NCBI RefSeq assembly: GCF_900177515.1
Contig: NZ_FXAK01000001.1
Span: forward strand, 370,001-434,000
DNA length: 64,000 bases
Reading direction: 5' to 3'
From: Azospirillum oryzae
GTDB taxonomy: Bacteria; Pseudomonadota; Alphaproteobacteria; Azospirillales; Azospirillaceae
The notes beneath the pieces are model-generated. The model was not told the origin of the DNA, made no database searches, and saw nothing but the letters and a program-made list of their open reading frames with translations. Position 1 is the stretch's first letter. Every line of letters begins with the position of its first letter. The position numbers and the translations under genes were made by a program. Shown here in pieces: positions 9,554-17,926 of the stretch.

Positions 9554-10720
9554 TCACCATGCCAATTCGAGGATCTCCCGGACATCATCCTCCCCGGTGA
9601 TCGGACGCGGGTTGCTGCGCACCATCATGTTTTGCATGGCCCCTGCCGCGATGGCTGCGAAATGGCCGCGCGTCACCCCGACCGACCGCAGGCTGCCCGG
9701 CTGGCCGAGATCGTGCACCAGATGGGAGACCGCCGCTGCTGCGTCGCCGTCCCCCCATCCCAGCGCGCGGGCCACCAGCGCTTGGCGGTCAGCGTTCACA
9801 GCATGGTTCCAGCGCAGCACGCTGGGCAACATCACGCAGGAGCAATGGCCGTGCGGCACGCCGGCGACCGCGCCAAGCTGGTGGCCGATGCCGTGGCTGG
9901 CGCCCCACTCCACCCGGCCGAGCCCGGTCGTGGCCAGCCAGACACCGAGCTGGCTCTCCAGCCGGGCGTCGAGATCGTCCGGACGCTCCCGGTTGGCCCG
10001 CAGCGCGCGCGCCAGCATGGTCAGCCCGTGCAGGCACGTCGCGTCGGTGAAGGGCTGCGGCCGGCGCGAGCAGACCGTTTCCACCGCATGGTCGACGGCG
10101 CGGATGCCGGTGGACAGCCACAGCCGCTCCGGCGTGTGGACCGTCACGGCGGGATCGAGGATGACCACCTGCCCACCGATGTGCCGTCCGGTGTAGAGAT
10201 CCTTGACCCGGCGCTCCGGGTCGGTGGCGCCGCCCAGGTTGGAGAATTCGGCCCCCGACAGGGTGGTCGGCACGATGATCTGGCGCAGCGGCGGGTCCTT
10301 CACCACCGGGACGATGCGGCTTCCGTCCTCAGCGACCCGGATGCGGACGGTGTCGAAGCCGGCCGCGTCGGTGATCCCCTCGGCCAGCGCCACCAGCGCC
10401 ACCTTCACCGTGTCTATCGGCGTTCCGCCGCCGACGGTGACGATCAGGTCCGGTTGGAGCCGCCGCACCTCCCCGGCCAAAGCGAGGACGGAGGCGCGCG
10501 GCACATGCTCGACGCAGCCGTCGAAGACCCCGGCGCAGGCGTCGCCCAGCGCCACACGGATGGCGGCGACGACATCGGTGGAACGGCTCAGCGTCCGGCT
10601 CGCCACGATCAGCGGGCGCCGCTTGCCCAGCGTCGCGACGGTGGCCGCAACGGCCTCGGCCGCCGGCCGGCCGTAGATGACTCGGTCTTGCGCCAGAAAC
10701 TCATAGACTCCTACCTGCAT
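9554..10720 (-). CDS. Iron-containing alcohol dehydrogenase family protein
   Basis: A 388-residue group III (iron-type) dehydrogenase. Near residue 95 it has the dinucleotide motif GGGTPIDTVK, then PTTLSGAEFS, and the metal-binding histidine region GASHGIGHQLGAVAGVPHGHC. The family includes alcohol dehydrogenases, 4-hydroxybutyrate dehydrogenases and maleylacetate reductases; the EFSNLGG segment is reminiscent of the last group, but the exact reaction cannot be told. The ATG at 10720 follows GGGGGAA. In this catabolic divergon it may interconvert a hydroxy and an oxo group on the substrate. Confidence 0.82.
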   Translation of the reverse strand: MQVGVYEFLAQDRVIYGRPAAEAVAATVATLGKRRPLIVASRTLSRSTDVVAAIRVALGDACAGVFDGCVEHVPRASVLALAGEVRRLQPDLIVTVGGGTPIDTVKVALVALAEGITDAAGFDTVRIRVAEDGSRIVPVVKDPPLRQIIVPTTLSGAEFSNLGGATDPERRVKDLYTGRHIGGQVVILDPAVTVHTPERLWLSTGIRAVDHAVETVCSRRPQPFTDATCLHGLTMLARALRANRERPDDLDARLESQLGVWLATTGLGRVEWGASHGIGHQLGAVAGVPHGHCSCVMLPSVLRWNHAVNADRQALVARALGWGDGDAAAAVSHLVHDLGQPGSLRSVGVTRGHFAAIAAGAMQNMMVRSNPRPITGEDDVREILELAW

Positions 10721-10772
10721 CGCCGTTCCCCCGTTTGCTGGTCCCCTCGCGCCGGCCGGCGTTACCGCCCGG

Positions 10773-11981
10773 TTACTGCCCGACCAGCGGGCAGCCACCT
10801 TCCGACATCGGGCGGTAAGCCTCGTCGCCAGGCACACGGCCCAGGATCTTGTAATAGTCCCAGGCGCCCTTGGATTCCGCCGGGCTCTTGACCTGGAACA
10901 GGTACATGTCACGGACGACGCGCCCATCGGCCCGAATCTTGAAATTGTCGCTGAACATGTCGTTGACCGGGATCTCCTTCATTGTCTTCGACACGGTCAG
11001 GGAGTCGTCGGTCCCGGCCTTCTCGACCGCTTTCAGATAATGCAGCACCGCACCGTAGACGCCGGCCTGCGCCGCCGTCGGCGCACGGCCGCCGAACCGC
11101 TCCATGAACTTGCGCGACCAGGCGCGGGTCTTCTCGTCCTGGTCCCAATAGAAGGACTCGGTGAACACCAGCCCCTGCGCGTCCTTCAGGCCGATCGAAT
11201 GGACGTCGGTGATGAAGATCAGCAACCCGACCAGCCTCTGCCCGCTCTGGACGATGCCGAACTCGGCGGCCTGCTTGATCGCGTTCACCGTATCGCCGCC
11301 GGCGTTCGCCAACCCGATGATCTTGCTCTTGGACGCCTGCGCCTGAAGCAGATAGGACGAGAAATCGAGGGTGTTCAGCGGATGGCGCACGGTTCCCAGA
11401 ACCTTGCCGCCGGCCTTCTCGACGAAGGCGATGCCGTCGCGCTCCTGCGAATGGCTGCCGGCGTTGTCGCCGGTCAGGAAGAACCAGGTGTCGGCGCCCT
11501 GCTTGACCAGCCCGCGCACGGTGCTGTTGGCCATGGCGTAGCTGTCATAGGTCCAGTGGATCGTCGTCGGCGCGCAGGACTTGCCGGTGAAATCGGTCGA
11601 GGCCGGACCCGACAGCATCAGCATCCGGTTCTTCTCGCGGGTCACGCTCAGCACGCCGAGCGCGGTGGCGGAGTGCGGCACGTCGACAATGGCGTCCACC
11701 CCGTCGCGGTCGATCCATTCCCGGGCGATGGCCGACCCGACGTCGGGCTTGTTCTGGTGGTCGGCACTGACGAGGACGACCGGCTTGCCGGCGACCTTGC
11801 CGCCGAACTCCTCCACCGCCATTTTCGCGGCGACGACCGAGCCCTCGCCGCCGAGATCGGCGTAGAGCCCCGAGCGGTCGTTCAGCACGCCGATCTTGAT
11901 GGTGCCGTCGGAGATCTGTGCCGCCGCCGGCCCGCCCGCAGCAATGCCGGCCGCCAAGGCGGCGATGAACGCAATGCGCAT
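10773..11981 (-). CDS. ABC transporter substrate-binding protein, HAAT type
   Basis: A 402-residue periplasmic binding protein. The N-terminus MRIAFIAALAAGIAAGGPAA is a signal peptide cleaved near AAAQ, and the mature part begins ISDGTIKIGVLNDRSGLYAD, the usual type I binding-protein start. Later motifs SADHQNKPDVG and FTESFYWDQDEKTRAWS are typical of carboxylate- or aromatic-acid-binding HAAT proteins. Two cysteines, at SCAPTT and EGGCPLVGQ, might form a disulfide. GGGAGGA precedes the ATG at 11981. It is the partner of the livHMGF-like genes in the same operon. Confidence 0.9.
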   Translation of the reverse strand: MRIAFIAALAAGIAAGGPAAAQISDGTIKIGVLNDRSGLYADLGGEGSVVAAKMAVEEFGGKVAGKPVVLVSADHQNKPDVGSAIAREWIDRDGVDAIVDVPHSATALGVLSVTREKNRMLMLSGPASTDFTGKSCAPTTIHWTYDSYAMANSTVRGLVKQGADTWFFLTGDNAGSHSQERDGIAFVEKAGGKVLGTVRHPLNTLDFSSYLLQAQASKSKIIGLANAGGDTVNAIKQAAEFGIVQSGQRLVGLLIFITDVHSIGLKDAQGLVFTESFYWDQDEKTRAWSRKFMERFGGRAPTAAQAGVYGAVLHYLKAVEKAGTDDSLTVSKTMKEIPVNDMFSDNFKIRADGRVVRDMYLFQVKSPAESKGAWDYYKILGRVPGDEAYRPMSEGGCPLVGQ

Positions 11982-12044
11982 TTCGTGTCCTCCCAGAACG
12001 TTGTTTTTCAAAGTCGTCTTCAGCCGTTCGACCGGCTTGCCGTC

Positions 12045-13211
12045 TCAGCGCACGCGCTCAAGCACGCTGACGTAGTTGGCGACCGCGGCACCGCCCATGT
12101 TGAAGATGCCGCCCTTGGTCGCCCCCGGAATCTGGACACCGCTGGCCGTGCCCATGAGTTGCATGGCGGTCATCACATGCATCGACACGCCGGTCGCGCC
12201 GATCGGGTGTCCCTTGGCCTTGAGCCCGCCCGACGGGTTGACGGGCAACCGCCCGCCGACCTCGGTCCAGCCCTCCAGCAGGGCGTGGTGTCCCTCACCC
12301 GGCGGCGTCAGCCCCATCGCCTCGTATTCGATCAACTCGGCGATGGTGAAGCAGTCATGCGTCTCAACGAAATCGAGATCGTCGAGCGTCAGCCCGGCCT
12401 GCTCCAGTGCCTTGCGCCAGGCAACCGAACAGCCCTCGAAGCGGGTCATGTCACGCCGGCCCATCGGCAGGAAATCGTTGACCTGCGCCTGCGCCCGCAG
12501 TCCAACCGACTTGGCGGCCCCCATCGCGACGTCGCCATGGACCAGCACCAGCGCCGCCGCCCCGTCGGACACCATCGAACAGTCGGTCCGTCGCAGCGGC
12601 CCGGCGACCAGCGGATTGCGGTCGGACACCGTCCGGCAGAACTCGACGCCGAGATCCTTGCGCATGTGGGCAAGCGGGTTGGCGGCACCGTTCCGGTGGT
12701 TCTTGGCGGCGATCAGCGCCAGCGCGTCCGACCGGTCGCCGTAACGCTGGAAATAGAGCTGGGCGATGCGGCCGAAGATCCCGGCGAAGGACAGATCGCT
12801 GCCGTCCTCCTCCGCCAGATAGCTGGCCGACGCCAGTGACGCCTGCACCTGCCCGGCCGGCGCCGCGGTCATCTTCTCCACCCCGACGACCAGCACCGAA
12901 CGCGCCCGCCCGGCACCGATGGCCATCGCCGCCTGACGGATCGCGGCCGACCCGGTGGCGCAGGCGTTCTCGACGCGGGTTGCCGGCTTGAAGCGCAGGG
13001 CGTCGGCCGCCTGCAAGGCGAGCGAGGCGGGAAAGCCCTGCGGGTCGAGGCCTTGGTTGAAATGGCCGACGATGATCTCGTCGATGTCGGCGGGTGCCAG
13101 CCCGGCGTCGGCGATCGCCTCGGCGGCGACGCGCACCACCAGCGATTCAAGGGTTTCGTCGTCCAGCTTGCCGAAGCGGGTATGTGCCCAACCGATGATG
13201 TGTCCCAGCAT
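12045..13211 (-). CDS. Thiolase family protein, SCP2 type
   Basis: A 388-residue thiolase. The nucleophilic cysteine lies in VENACATGSAA, the histidine motif reads THDCFTIAE (the HDCF form of SCP2-type thiolases) and GGLKAKGHPIGATG carries the conserved histidine. The C-terminus NMGGAAVANYV lacks the usual CxG, again as in SCP2-like enzymes. It probably cleaves a 3-oxoacyl-CoA at the end of the pathway encoded here. It is the first gene of the minus arm and reads away from the kinase gene across a shared promoter region. Confidence 0.88.
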   Translation of the reverse strand: MLGHIIGWAHTRFGKLDDETLESLVVRVAAEAIADAGLAPADIDEIIVGHFNQGLDPQGFPASLALQAADALRFKPATRVENACATGSAAIRQAAMAIGAGRARSVLVVGVEKMTAAPAGQVQASLASASYLAEEDGSDLSFAGIFGRIAQLYFQRYGDRSDALALIAAKNHRNGAANPLAHMRKDLGVEFCRTVSDRNPLVAGPLRRTDCSMVSDGAAALVLVHGDVAMGAAKSVGLRAQAQVNDFLPMGRRDMTRFEGCSVAWRKALEQAGLTLDDLDFVETHDCFTIAELIEYEAMGLTPPGEGHHALLEGWTEVGGRLPVNPSGGLKAKGHPIGATGVSMHVMTAMQLMGTASGVQIPGATKGGIFNMGGAAVANYVSVLERVR

Positions 13212-13324
13212 GGTCTGACCTTCGTATCGGGGAGAGGGGCGTGGCAGGGACCACGGGGCTCCGGAGCCGCGCCAGAGCGGAAGGACCATTCAGCAACCGC
13301 AGGGGCGCCGTCGTTCCGCATTTA

Positions 13325-13335
13325 TAGTCTGACAA
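13325..13335. promoter_or_regulatory. Putative GntR operator, thiolase side
   Basis: TAGTCTGACAA, a near-match to the perfect site at 13504. It lies 114 bases upstream of the thiolase start. Assignment to the GntR regulator at 21763-22515 is inferred from the shared motif. Confidence 0.45.
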
Positions 13336-13503
13336 TCGAACTATTGATTCGCCGCACCGGCGCTGTCAATCACCTTTCAAGCAGCGATCGCCGCTTTCAA
13401 CCGCAGCGTTCTTTGCGCCACGGATGGCAATATCGCAATTTTCCGGTTCGGGCGCCATGTCGGAGCCTATTGACGGACGTCCGATTTTGCACATACGATC
13501 CGA

Positions 13504-13514
13504 TAGTCGGACTA
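13504..13514. promoter_or_regulatory. Putative GntR operator, kinase side
   Basis: TAGTCGGACTA, a TAGTC-N-GACTA palindrome that extends by one matching base on each side. FCD-type GntR regulators (FadR and relatives) bind TNGTC-N-GACNA-like sites. It lies 70 bases upstream of the kinase start, and the same 11-mer occurs upstream of the regulator gene. Confidence 0.6.
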
Positions 13515-13583
13515 TAAGTTGGCCGGTGCGGCGACCCACCCGCCATTCCGCCACCCTTTCCCAGCCCCTTTCCCGGACCGACC

Positions 13584-14660
13584 ATGCCGCTTGAGAATTC
13601 GATGTTCCGCGCTCCCAAGGACACCGCCCGGCTGGACTGGGCAGCGATCGCCGGTCATCTCGCGGCGCACGGGCTGCGGCTCGACCGCGAAACACCACCC
13701 CGCCAATTCACCGGCGGGCTCGCCAATCTGAATTTCCTGGTGTCGGTCAATGGGACACCAGCCGTCCTGCGCTCGCCGCCGCCGGGACCGCTGCCGCCGG
13801 GCGCCAACGACATGGCACGGGAGCACCGCATCCTCAGCCGGCTGTGGCGCACCCTGCCGTTGGCGCCGAAAAGCCTGCATCTGTGCGAGGATGCCGGGGT
13901 CGCCGGCCATCCCTTCATCCTGCTGGAGCACCGGCCGGGCGTGACGCTGGCCGGTTCCGCACCGCCGCTGCTGGAACAGCACCCGGATGCGGGGGCGCGG
14001 CTGGGACCGCTGCTGGTCGACTGCCTGGCCGACATCCACGCCGTCGATCCGGCCGCCGTCGGGCTCGGTGACTTCGGGCGGCCGGACGGCTTCCTCGACC
14101 GTGCGGTCGCCGGCTGGAGCAAGCGCGCCCATCTCTCCGCCGGGCCGGACGGCTCCCCGGCGCCGGCCGTCGAGCTGACGGAGTGGCTGGCGGACCAGCT
14201 GACCCGCGTCCGACCCGGCCCGGCGACCCTGCTGCACAACGACTTCAAGCTGGACAACCTGATCCTCGACCCGGAGCGGCTGGAGCCGGTCGCCATCCTC
14301 GACTGGGACCAGGGCACGCGCGGCGACCCGCTGTTCGATCTCGCCACCCTGCTCAGCTACTGGACGGAGGCCGGCGACCCGCCGGTGATGCACGATCTGG
14401 CGCAGATGCCGACGGCCGGTTTCGGCTTCCCGAGCCGCAGGGAGGCGGCCGAACGCTACGCCGCCCGCACCGGCCGCGACCTGTCGGAGTTCCGGTTCCA
14501 CCGCGTGCTCGCCCTGTTCAAGCTGGCGGTGGTCTTCCAGCAGCTCCACGACCGCTACCGCAGCGGCACCACCAGCGACCCGCGCTACGCCGGCTTCGGT
14601 GCCATCGCGCGCGGCCTCTTCGATTTTACCCACGACATCGCCCAGGGGCGCGGCTTCTGA
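13584..14660 (+). CDS. Phosphotransferase (APH) family protein, ACAD10/LvaA type
   Basis: A 358-residue kinase-fold protein. It has FTGGLANLNFLV in the nucleotide-binding lobe, the Brenner catalytic motif LLHNDFKLDN near residue 217, and ILDWDQGTRGDPLFDL as the metal-binding DFG-equivalent. APH-fold proteins next to acyl-CoA dehydrogenases correspond to the two halves of animal ACAD10/ACAD11 and to LvaA/LvaC of bacterial levulinate catabolism, where the kinase phosphorylates the 4-hydroxyl of a 4-hydroxyacyl-CoA. That role is a reasonable inference here, not antibiotic resistance. It is the first gene of the plus arm, 45 bases before the dehydrogenase. Confidence 0.85.
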   Translation: MPLENSMFRAPKDTARLDWAAIAGHLAAHGLRLDRETPPRQFTGGLANLNFLVSVNGTPAVLRSPPPGPLPPGANDMAREHRILSRLWRTLPLAPKSLHLCEDAGVAGHPFILLEHRPGVTLAGSAPPLLEQHPDAGARLGPLLVDCLADIHAVDPAAVGLGDFGRPDGFLDRAVAGWSKRAHLSAGPDGSPAPAVELTEWLADQLTRVRPGPATLLHNDFKLDNLILDPERLEPVAILDWDQGTRGDPLFDLATLLSYWTEAGDPPVMHDLAQMPTAGFGFPSRREAAERYAARTGRDLSEFRFHRVLALFKLAVVFQQLHDRYRSGTTSDPRYAGFGAIARGLFDFTHDIAQGRGF

Positions 14661-14705
14661 AGCGCCCCCTCCCCTCGACGCTCACTGCCAGGGACAGGAA
14701 CCCCG

Positions 14706-15887
14706 ATGGATTTCTCGCTGCCGCCCGACCTGATCGCGCTGAGGGACCGCACCCGGTCCTTCGTGCGCGACGTCCTCATCCCGCTGGAGAACGACCCGCG
14801 CCAGGGTCCACACGGGCCGACCGACGATTTCCGCCGCGAGCTGAACGCGCTGGCCCGCGACGCCGGGCTGCTCGCCCCGCACATGCCCAGGGAGTGGGGC
14901 GGGCTGGGGCTCGACCACCGCGGCAAGGCGGTGGTGTTCGAGGCGGCCGGCTACGGGCTGCTCGGGCCGCTGGCGCTCAACATCGCCGCCCCCGACGAGG
15001 GCAACCAGCACCTGCTGGAGCAGGTGGCGGACGAGCGGCAGAAGCGCCGCTGGCTCGCTCCCATGGCGTCCGGCGAGATCCGCTCCTGCTTCGCGATGAC
15101 CGAGCCGCATCCGGGGGCCGGCTCCGACCCGTCCCTGCTGCTTACCAGCTACCGCCGGACCGCAGGCGGCTATGTGATCAACGGCACCAAATGGCTGATC
15201 AGCGGCGCCGAGGGGGCCGGTGTCTGCATCATCATGGCGCGCGACGAGGCCTCCCCCGACGGCGAACCACGCGCCACCATGTTCCTCGCCGACATGGACC
15301 GGCCCGGCATCGTGATCGAGCGCACGCTCGACACGCTGGACCAGAGCTTCCCCGGCGGGCACTGCGTGGTCTCCTTCCACGATTTGTTCGTCCCGGAGGA
15401 GGATGTGCTGGGCCGCGAGGGCGAGGGGTTCCGCTATGCCCAGGTCCGGCTGGCCCCGGCCCGGCTGACCCACTGCATGCGCTGGCTGGGGGCCGCGCAC
15501 CGCGCCCACGACGTCGCCACCGCCTACGCCCGCGAACGCCGCGCCTTCGGCAAGGCGCTGATCGACCATGAGGGGATCGGCTTCCAGCTCGCCGACAACG
15601 AGCTGGATCTCCATACTTGCGGGCTGGTCGTGGCGCACGCCGCCTGGGTGCTCGACCAGGGCGGCAAGGGGCGCCATGAATCGAGCGTCGCCAAAGTGAT
15701 CTGCTCCGAAGCCATCTGGCGCGTGGTCGACCGCAGCCTCCAGGTCCTCGGCGGACTCGGCACCACCCGCGACACTGTGGTCGAGCGCATCTTCCGCGAG
15801 GTGCGGCCCTTCCGCATCTACGACGGCCCGTCCGAGGTCCACCGCTGGAGCATTGCGCGCAAGCTGGCGCGGGAGGAGGCCCGATGA
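14706..15887 (+). CDS. Acyl-CoA dehydrogenase family protein, ACAD10/11 (LvaC) type
   Basis: A 393-residue flavoprotein with the three acyl-CoA dehydrogenase regions: CFAMTEPHPGAGSDPS (FAD binding), WLISGAEGAGVCII, and the C-terminal helix bundle with QVLGGLGTT. The C-terminal motif reads YDGPSEVHRWSIAR, with Asp where ordinary acyl-CoA dehydrogenases carry the catalytic Glu; this Asp form is typical of the ACAD10/11 group. With the upstream kinase it probably removes a phosphate from a 4-phosphoacyl-CoA and isomerises the product. The last four bases overlap the SDR start. Confidence 0.88.
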   Translation: MDFSLPPDLIALRDRTRSFVRDVLIPLENDPRQGPHGPTDDFRRELNALARDAGLLAPHMPREWGGLGLDHRGKAVVFEAAGYGLLGPLALNIAAPDEGNQHLLEQVADERQKRRWLAPMASGEIRSCFAMTEPHPGAGSDPSLLLTSYRRTAGGYVINGTKWLISGAEGAGVCIIMARDEASPDGEPRATMFLADMDRPGIVIERTLDTLDQSFPGGHCVVSFHDLFVPEEDVLGREGEGFRYAQVRLAPARLTHCMRWLGAAHRAHDVATAYARERRAFGKALIDHEGIGFQLADNELDLHTCGLVVAHAAWVLDQGGKGRHESSVAKVICSEAIWRVVDRSLQVLGGLGTTRDTVVERIFREVRPFRIYDGPSEVHRWSIARKLAREEAR

Positions 15888-16675
15888 GCGCCCCCACCCT
15901 GCAACAGCGCACGGCCGGCCTGTTCGACCTGACCGGGACGGTGGCCGTGGTCACCGGCGGCGGGCGCGGCATCGGCCGCTCGATCGCCGAAGGGCTGGCC
16001 GGCTTCGGAGCCGAGGTGGTGCTGAGCGGCCGCAACAGCGCCGTCCTCGCCGCCACCGCCGAGGCGATGGCGGCGCAAGGCGCCAAGGTCTGGTGGCAGG
16101 CCGCCGACGTCTCGCGCGAGGAGGAGGTGGCGGCCCTGCACGCCGCCGTTCTGGAACGCCACGGCCGAACCGACGTCCTGGTCAACAACGCCGGCATCAA
16201 CCCGATCTACAAGGCGGCGGAAACGCTGACCAGCGAGGACTGGCAGCCGATCATCGACATCAATCTGGGCGGCGTCTTCCACTGCTGCCGCCATTTCGGT
16301 GCCGCGATGGTGGAGCGCAAGGCGGGCAGCATCATCAACATCAGCTCTGTCGGCGGCCATGTCGGCCTGCGCAAGACGCTGCCCTACTGCGCCGCCAAGG
16401 GCGGGGTGGAGCTGATGACGAAATCGCTGGCGGTCGACTGGGCAGCCTCCGGCGTGCGCGTCAACAGCATCGCCCCCGGCTTCGTCGAGACCGACCTGAC
16501 CGCCGGCATGCGCGAGCACGAACAACTCTCCCGCCGCCTGCTCGGCCAAACCCCGATGGGCCGCTTCTGCGGACCGGACGAGCTGATCGGCGCCGCCGTG
16601 TTCCTGGCGTCGGCCGCCTCGGCCTACGTCACCGGGCACAGCATTCTGGTCGATGGCGGGTGGACCGCGCAATGA
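15884..16675 (+). CDS. SDR family oxidoreductase
   Basis: A 263-residue classical short-chain dehydrogenase. The cofactor motif is TGGGRGIG, followed by NNAGIN, the catalytic Ser in INISSVGG and YCAAK for the Tyr/Lys pair. An Arg follows in LSGRNS, which suggests NADP(H), though this is weak evidence. The start and stop overlap both neighbours by four bases, so it is translationally coupled to the acyl-CoA dehydrogenase and the CoA transferase. An LvaD-like reduction of a 4-oxoacyl-CoA is one possible role. Confidence 0.88.
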   Translation: MSAPTLQQRTAGLFDLTGTVAVVTGGGRGIGRSIAEGLAGFGAEVVLSGRNSAVLAATAEAMAAQGAKVWWQAADVSREEEVAALHAAVLERHGRTDVLVNNAGINPIYKAAETLTSEDWQPIIDINLGGVFHCCRHFGAAMVERKAGSIINISSVGGHVGLRKTLPYCAAKGGVELMTKSLAVDWAASGVRVNSIAPGFVETDLTAGMREHEQLSRRLLGQTPMGRFCGPDELIGAAVFLASAASAYVTGHSILVDGGWTAQ

Positions 16676-17874
16676 CGACCTCCCCCAACACCCCCTTCGC
16701 CGATGCGCTGGCCGGTCTGGTCGTGCTCGACCTGACCCGCCTGCTGCCGGGCGCCTTCTGCACCCAACTCCTCGCCGATCTCGGGGCCACGGTCGTCAAG
16801 ATCGAGGAGCCCGGACGCGGCGACTACAACCGCGCTTTCGAACCGCTGAACGTCGCGGAATCCGGCTCCTTCCTGCTGCTGAACCGCAACAAGAAGAGCG
16901 TTACGCTGAACCTGAAGACCGAGGAGGGCAAGGCGATCCTCCAGCGCCTCGCCGCCAAGGCGGACGTGCTGGTCGAGGGCTTCCGCCCCGGCGTGATGGA
17001 CCGGCTGGGCGTCGGCTACGAGACGCTGGCCCGCGAGAACCCGCGCCTGGTCTATTGCGCGATCTCCGGCTTCGGGCAGGACGGTCCCCTCGCCAAGGCG
17101 CCCGGCCACGACCTCAACTACATGGCGATCGCCGGCGCCCTGCCGCTGTTCGGCAAGGCCGGAGAGGATCCCATCGTGCCGGGCCTGTCGATCGCCGACC
17201 AGGGTGGTGGCTCGCTGATGGCGGCCTTCGGCATCCTGGCGGCGGTGCTCGGCCGGCAGCACACCGGTCGCGGGCAGTTCGTCGACGTTTCGATGACCGA
17301 TGGGGTGGTGGCTTGGCTGGCCTACCATGCCGCCGACCGCTTCTTCGCCGGCATCGAGCCCCGGGGAGGCGAGCGCCGCTTCCTGGGGCAGGCGCCCTGC
17401 TACAACGTCTTTCGCTGCGCCGACGGCCGCTGCATCACGCTCGGCTGCATCGAGGAGAACTTTTGGCACCGCTTCTGCGATCTGGCCGGGCTGGAGGATC
17501 TGAAGGACCGACAATGGCCCGAGGGGGCCGAGGCCGCCGCCCAGATGGCGCGCGTCGCCGACCATATGGCCAGTCGGACCTGCTCCGAGTGGATGGAGCT
17601 GCTCGGCCCCGCCGACCTGCCGGTCGTTCCGGTCAACAGCATGAGCGAGGCGTTCGAGCACCCCCAGCTCAAGCACCGGAACATGCTTCTGCACATGGAC
17701 CACCCGGTCGAAGGGCGCATCCCGCAGCTCGGCTTCCCAATCAAATTCTCCGGCACGCCGGGCCGGTTGCGCACACCGCCGCCGCTGCTGGGCGAGCACA
17801 CCGATGAAATCCTGGCCACGCTCGGTTATGACGGCGAGGACATCGCACGGCTGCGCTCGGACAAGGTCCTGTGA
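16672..17874 (+). CDS. CaiB/BaiF (class III) CoA transferase
   Basis: A 400-residue class III CoA transferase. It opens LVVLDLTRLLPGAFCTQLLADLGATVVKIEEPGRGD, split here as the usual N-terminal signature with LADLGA and KIE. It continues with NRNKKSVTLNLKTEEG, and the catalytic Asp is expected in PGHDLNYMAIAG. It moves CoA between acids, giving a second route to CoA activation beside the synthetase downstream. The ATGA overlap with the SDR places it in the same transcript. Confidence 0.9.
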   Translation: MTTSPNTPFADALAGLVVLDLTRLLPGAFCTQLLADLGATVVKIEEPGRGDYNRAFEPLNVAESGSFLLLNRNKKSVTLNLKTEEGKAILQRLAAKADVLVEGFRPGVMDRLGVGYETLARENPRLVYCAISGFGQDGPLAKAPGHDLNYMAIAGALPLFGKAGEDPIVPGLSIADQGGGSLMAAFGILAAVLGRQHTGRGQFVDVSMTDGVVAWLAYHAADRFFAGIEPRGGERRFLGQAPCYNVFRCADGRCITLGCIEENFWHRFCDLAGLEDLKDRQWPEGAEAAAQMARVADHMASRTCSEWMELLGPADLPVVPVNSMSEAFEHPQLKHRNMLLHMDHPVEGRIPQLGFPIKFSGTPGRLRTPPPLLGEHTDEILATLGYDGEDIARLRSDKVL

Positions 17875-17926
17875 CCGCGGATCGGAACCAAGAAACCCAC
17901 AGGAACGCACAAGGGGGAGACACAGC

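Larger units (their letters stand above)
13212..13583. promoter_or_regulatory. Divergent promoter region of the catabolic divergon
   Basis: A 372-base gap between the thiolase gene and the kinase gene. It holds two palindromic sites of the FCD-GntR operator type at 13325 and 13504 (separate entries), one nearer each arm. No small gene is evident. Confidence 0.6.
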